From the NCBI GenBank assembly GCA_937146805.1, contig CAKZRR010000010.1, positions 21,988 to 85,987 of the forward strand: a stretch of 64,000 bases of DNA, given 5' to 3'. This stretch comes from an uncultured Owenweeksia sp. (GTDB taxonomy: Bacteria; Bacteroidota; Bacteroidia; Flavobacteriales; Schleiferiaceae). The notes beneath the pieces were generated by a model. The model did no database searches and was not told the DNA's origin. It saw only the letters and a list, made by a program, of their open reading frames with translations. Positions 62,849 through 64,000 of the stretch are shown one piece after another. Every line of letters starts with the position of its first letter. Position 1 is the first letter of the stretch. A program made the position numbers and the translations under genes.

Positions 62849-63781
62849 ATGAGTGAACCCATTTTAGACTTACGCGAGTTTAGAGATTTTGAAAACTTGG
62901 AGCTTTTTGCCCAAAAAGTGGTAGAAGGTTTTATAACGGGTTTACACAAAAGTCCGTTTCATGGTTTTTCGGTTGAGTTTGCTGAGCATCGTATTTATAA
63001 TCCAGGCGAAAGCACCAAAAATATAGACTGGAAACTGTATGGCCGAACCGATAGGCTATACACCAAACGCTATGAAGAGGAAACCAATTTACGTTGCCGA
63101 ATTGTAATTGATAGCAGCGGTAGTATGTATTATCCGCTTGAGCGTTTGGATGCGATAGAGCAACCCAATAAGGTGCTTTTTGCTAGTGTGGCGGCATTGG
63201 CTTTAATAAATTTACTTAAAAGACAAAGAGATGCTGTAGGCCTGAGCTGCTTTGGGAACCACGAAGTGCAAACGGCCACTAAATCGACTATACGGCATCA
63301 TAAATTAATTATTAGTGAGCTGGAGCAAATGCTCCAATCTTATAGAGAAGGTAGCGAGGCCAAAACCAACTTGGCCGAATCGCTGCATATAATGGCGCAA
63401 AATATTCACAGACGGTCGCTGGTAATTTTATTTTCGGATTTATACGATTGGGTAGATAAGGAGGACGAGCTGATGGATGCCTTGCAACACCTTAAGTACA
63501 ATAAACACGAGCTAATTGTTTTTTGGACAACCGACCACAGCACTGAATTATCTTTTGATTTTGACGAACGCCCATATCGTTTTGTAGATATGGAAACCGG
63601 TAAAGCCATGAAGTTAAACCCGTGCGAAGTAAAAGAAGCCTATCAGCAAAAAATGACGGCTTTTAGAGAAAAAGTAAAGATGGCCTGCCTACAATATAAA
63701 ATAGAATTGGTGGAAGCCAATGTGGCGCAGGGTTATCAAGCTGTTTTGCAAGCTTATTTACGTAAGCGCAATAAAATGTAA
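62849..63781 (+). CDS. DUF58 domain protein (MoxR-associated vWA-like)
   Basis: A 310-residue protein. The ATG at 62849 (MSEPILDLREF) is preferred over an upstream GTG that lies in the trxA terminator. The DUF58 signature is FSVEFAEHRIYNPGESTKNI, then DWKLYGRTDRLYTKRYEEET, followed by a vWA-like domain with the MIDAS-type DSSGS (88-92). It lacks the N-terminal helices of larger family members. DUF58 proteins usually sit with a MoxR AAA ATPase and vWA proteins; those are not in this window. Possible chaperone role in envelope or metal-enzyme maturation. Confidence 0.85.
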   Translation: MSEPILDLREFRDFENLELFAQKVVEGFITGLHKSPFHGFSVEFAEHRIYNPGESTKNIDWKLYGRTDRLYTKRYEEETNLRCRIVIDSSGSMYYPLERLDAIEQPNKVLFASVAALALINLLKRQRDAVGLSCFGNHEVQTATKSTIRHHKLIISELEQMLQSYREGSEAKTNLAESLHIMAQNIHRRSLVILFSDLYDWVDKEDELMDALQHLKYNKHELIVFWTTDHSTELSFDFDERPYRFVDMETGKAMKLNPCEVKEAYQQKMTAFREKVKMACLQYKIELVEANVAQGYQAVLQAYLRKRNKM

Positions 63782-63854
63782 AATCTCGAAATAGCCCGAA
63801 ACCAGTAGGTTAGAAGGGGTAGGTGAAATTTTTTCGACTAAATTTAATATTTGA

Positions 63855-63885
63855 TTTGCGTGTAGCAGATATTGATTTATATTTG
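63855..63885 (+). promoter_or_regulatory. Bacteroidota-type promoter of tRNA-Asp
   Basis: TTTG (63855-63858), 19-bp spacer, TATATTTG (63878-63885): both boxes match the TTTG / TAnnTTTG consensus with ideal spacing. The tRNA starts 41 bp downstream of the -7 box. Confidence 0.7.
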
Positions 63886-63925
63886 CGCTCCCGTTACAGA
63901 AACGGGGAATGTTCTAAAACATTTT

Positions 63926-63999
63926 GGTCTGGTAGTTCAGTTGGTTAGAATACCTGCCTGTCACGCAGGGGGTCGCGAGTTCGAGTCTCGTCCAGACCG
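63926..63999 (+). tRNA. tRNA-Asp (GTC)
   Basis: The acceptor arms GGTCTGG (63926-63932) and CCAGACC (63992-63998) pair fully, with discriminator G at 63999. The anticodon stem CCTGC/GCAGG holds the loop CTGTCAC with anticodon GTC; the T arm contains GTTCGAGTC. The sequence ends at the window edge, so whether CCA is encoded cannot be seen. Confidence 0.97.
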
Positions 64000-64000
64000 C

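Noticed and set aside
1..64000. CRISPR arrays, rRNA genes, transposases, prophage genes
   Set aside because: No regularly spaced repeats, rRNA sequence, transposase or phage structural motif seen on either strand.

Overview
The window is chromosomal DNA of a member of Bacteroidota, most likely a marine-type Flavobacteriales bacterium. The evidence is the many secreted proteins ending in a type IX secretion (T9SS type A) sorting domain with a YPNP motif, promoters of the Bacteroidota form (TTTG, about 19 bp, TAnnTTTG), an exonuclease-DnaE fusion, family-specific genes (BT_3928, BT0820, DUF1599, GDYXXLXY), very few Shine-Dalgarno sites, and AT-rich, tightly packed genes. A relative of Owenweeksia/Schleiferiaceae is a guess from gene content only. 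No rRNA, CRISPR array, transposase or prophage is visible.

Layout. 0-14 kb is core genome: the end of a FemAB-like gene, a YjjG-type HAD nucleotidase, comEC, the folP-cdaA pair (folate, c-di-AMP), then a divergent run DUF1599 / DoxX-like BT_3928 / orphan ABC permease / tpiA / prmA / a 1472-residue secreted protein. 14.06-16.2 kb is a small accessory patch that looks like two integron-type gene cassettes: a gene broken at an A7 run, an attC-like palindrome, and a DUF2971 gene joined to a four-helix membrane gene. 16.3-19.1 kb holds three tandem T9SS paralogues with a mosaic relationship. 19.8-23.4 kb is the fused B12-dependent mutase IcmF. 23.4-25.3 kb is a GbsR/MarR regulator with three membrane proteins and two matching palindromic operators. 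25.4-27.5 kb contains a T9SS protein, two gene remnants (one with a clear frameshift) and an HNH endonuclease. 27.6-38.3 kb encodes large T9SS surface proteins, including three tandem paralogues.

38.5-47.7 kb has a PIF1-like helicase, a DUF2157/GDYXXLXY/TonB-C-like operon (with another tandem triplication), and a MarR-membrane protein-SDR operon behind a perfect 20-bp palindrome. 47.9-51.4 kb is the tightly overlapped gpmI / HAD / map / methyltransferase operon. 51.4-56.5 kb is a cobalamin-riboswitch-controlled operon with four overlapping genes: a BtuB-like TonB receptor, a DUF4465 protein, a second secreted protein and a BtuG-like beta-propeller lipoprotein. Two of these proteins carry T9SS sorting domains. 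The window ends with a DUF6134 gene, a small secreted protein, dnaE, trxA, a DUF58 gene and tRNA-Asp.

How parts fit together: B12 captured by the 51-56 kb operon could feed IcmF at 20 kb. The T9SS cargo (at least ten proteins) implies a T9SS machine encoded elsewhere. The strongest candidates for something not well described are the T9SS-routed B12 capture operon, the attC-like cassette patch, and the regulator-operator pair of the GbsR membrane-protein operon.
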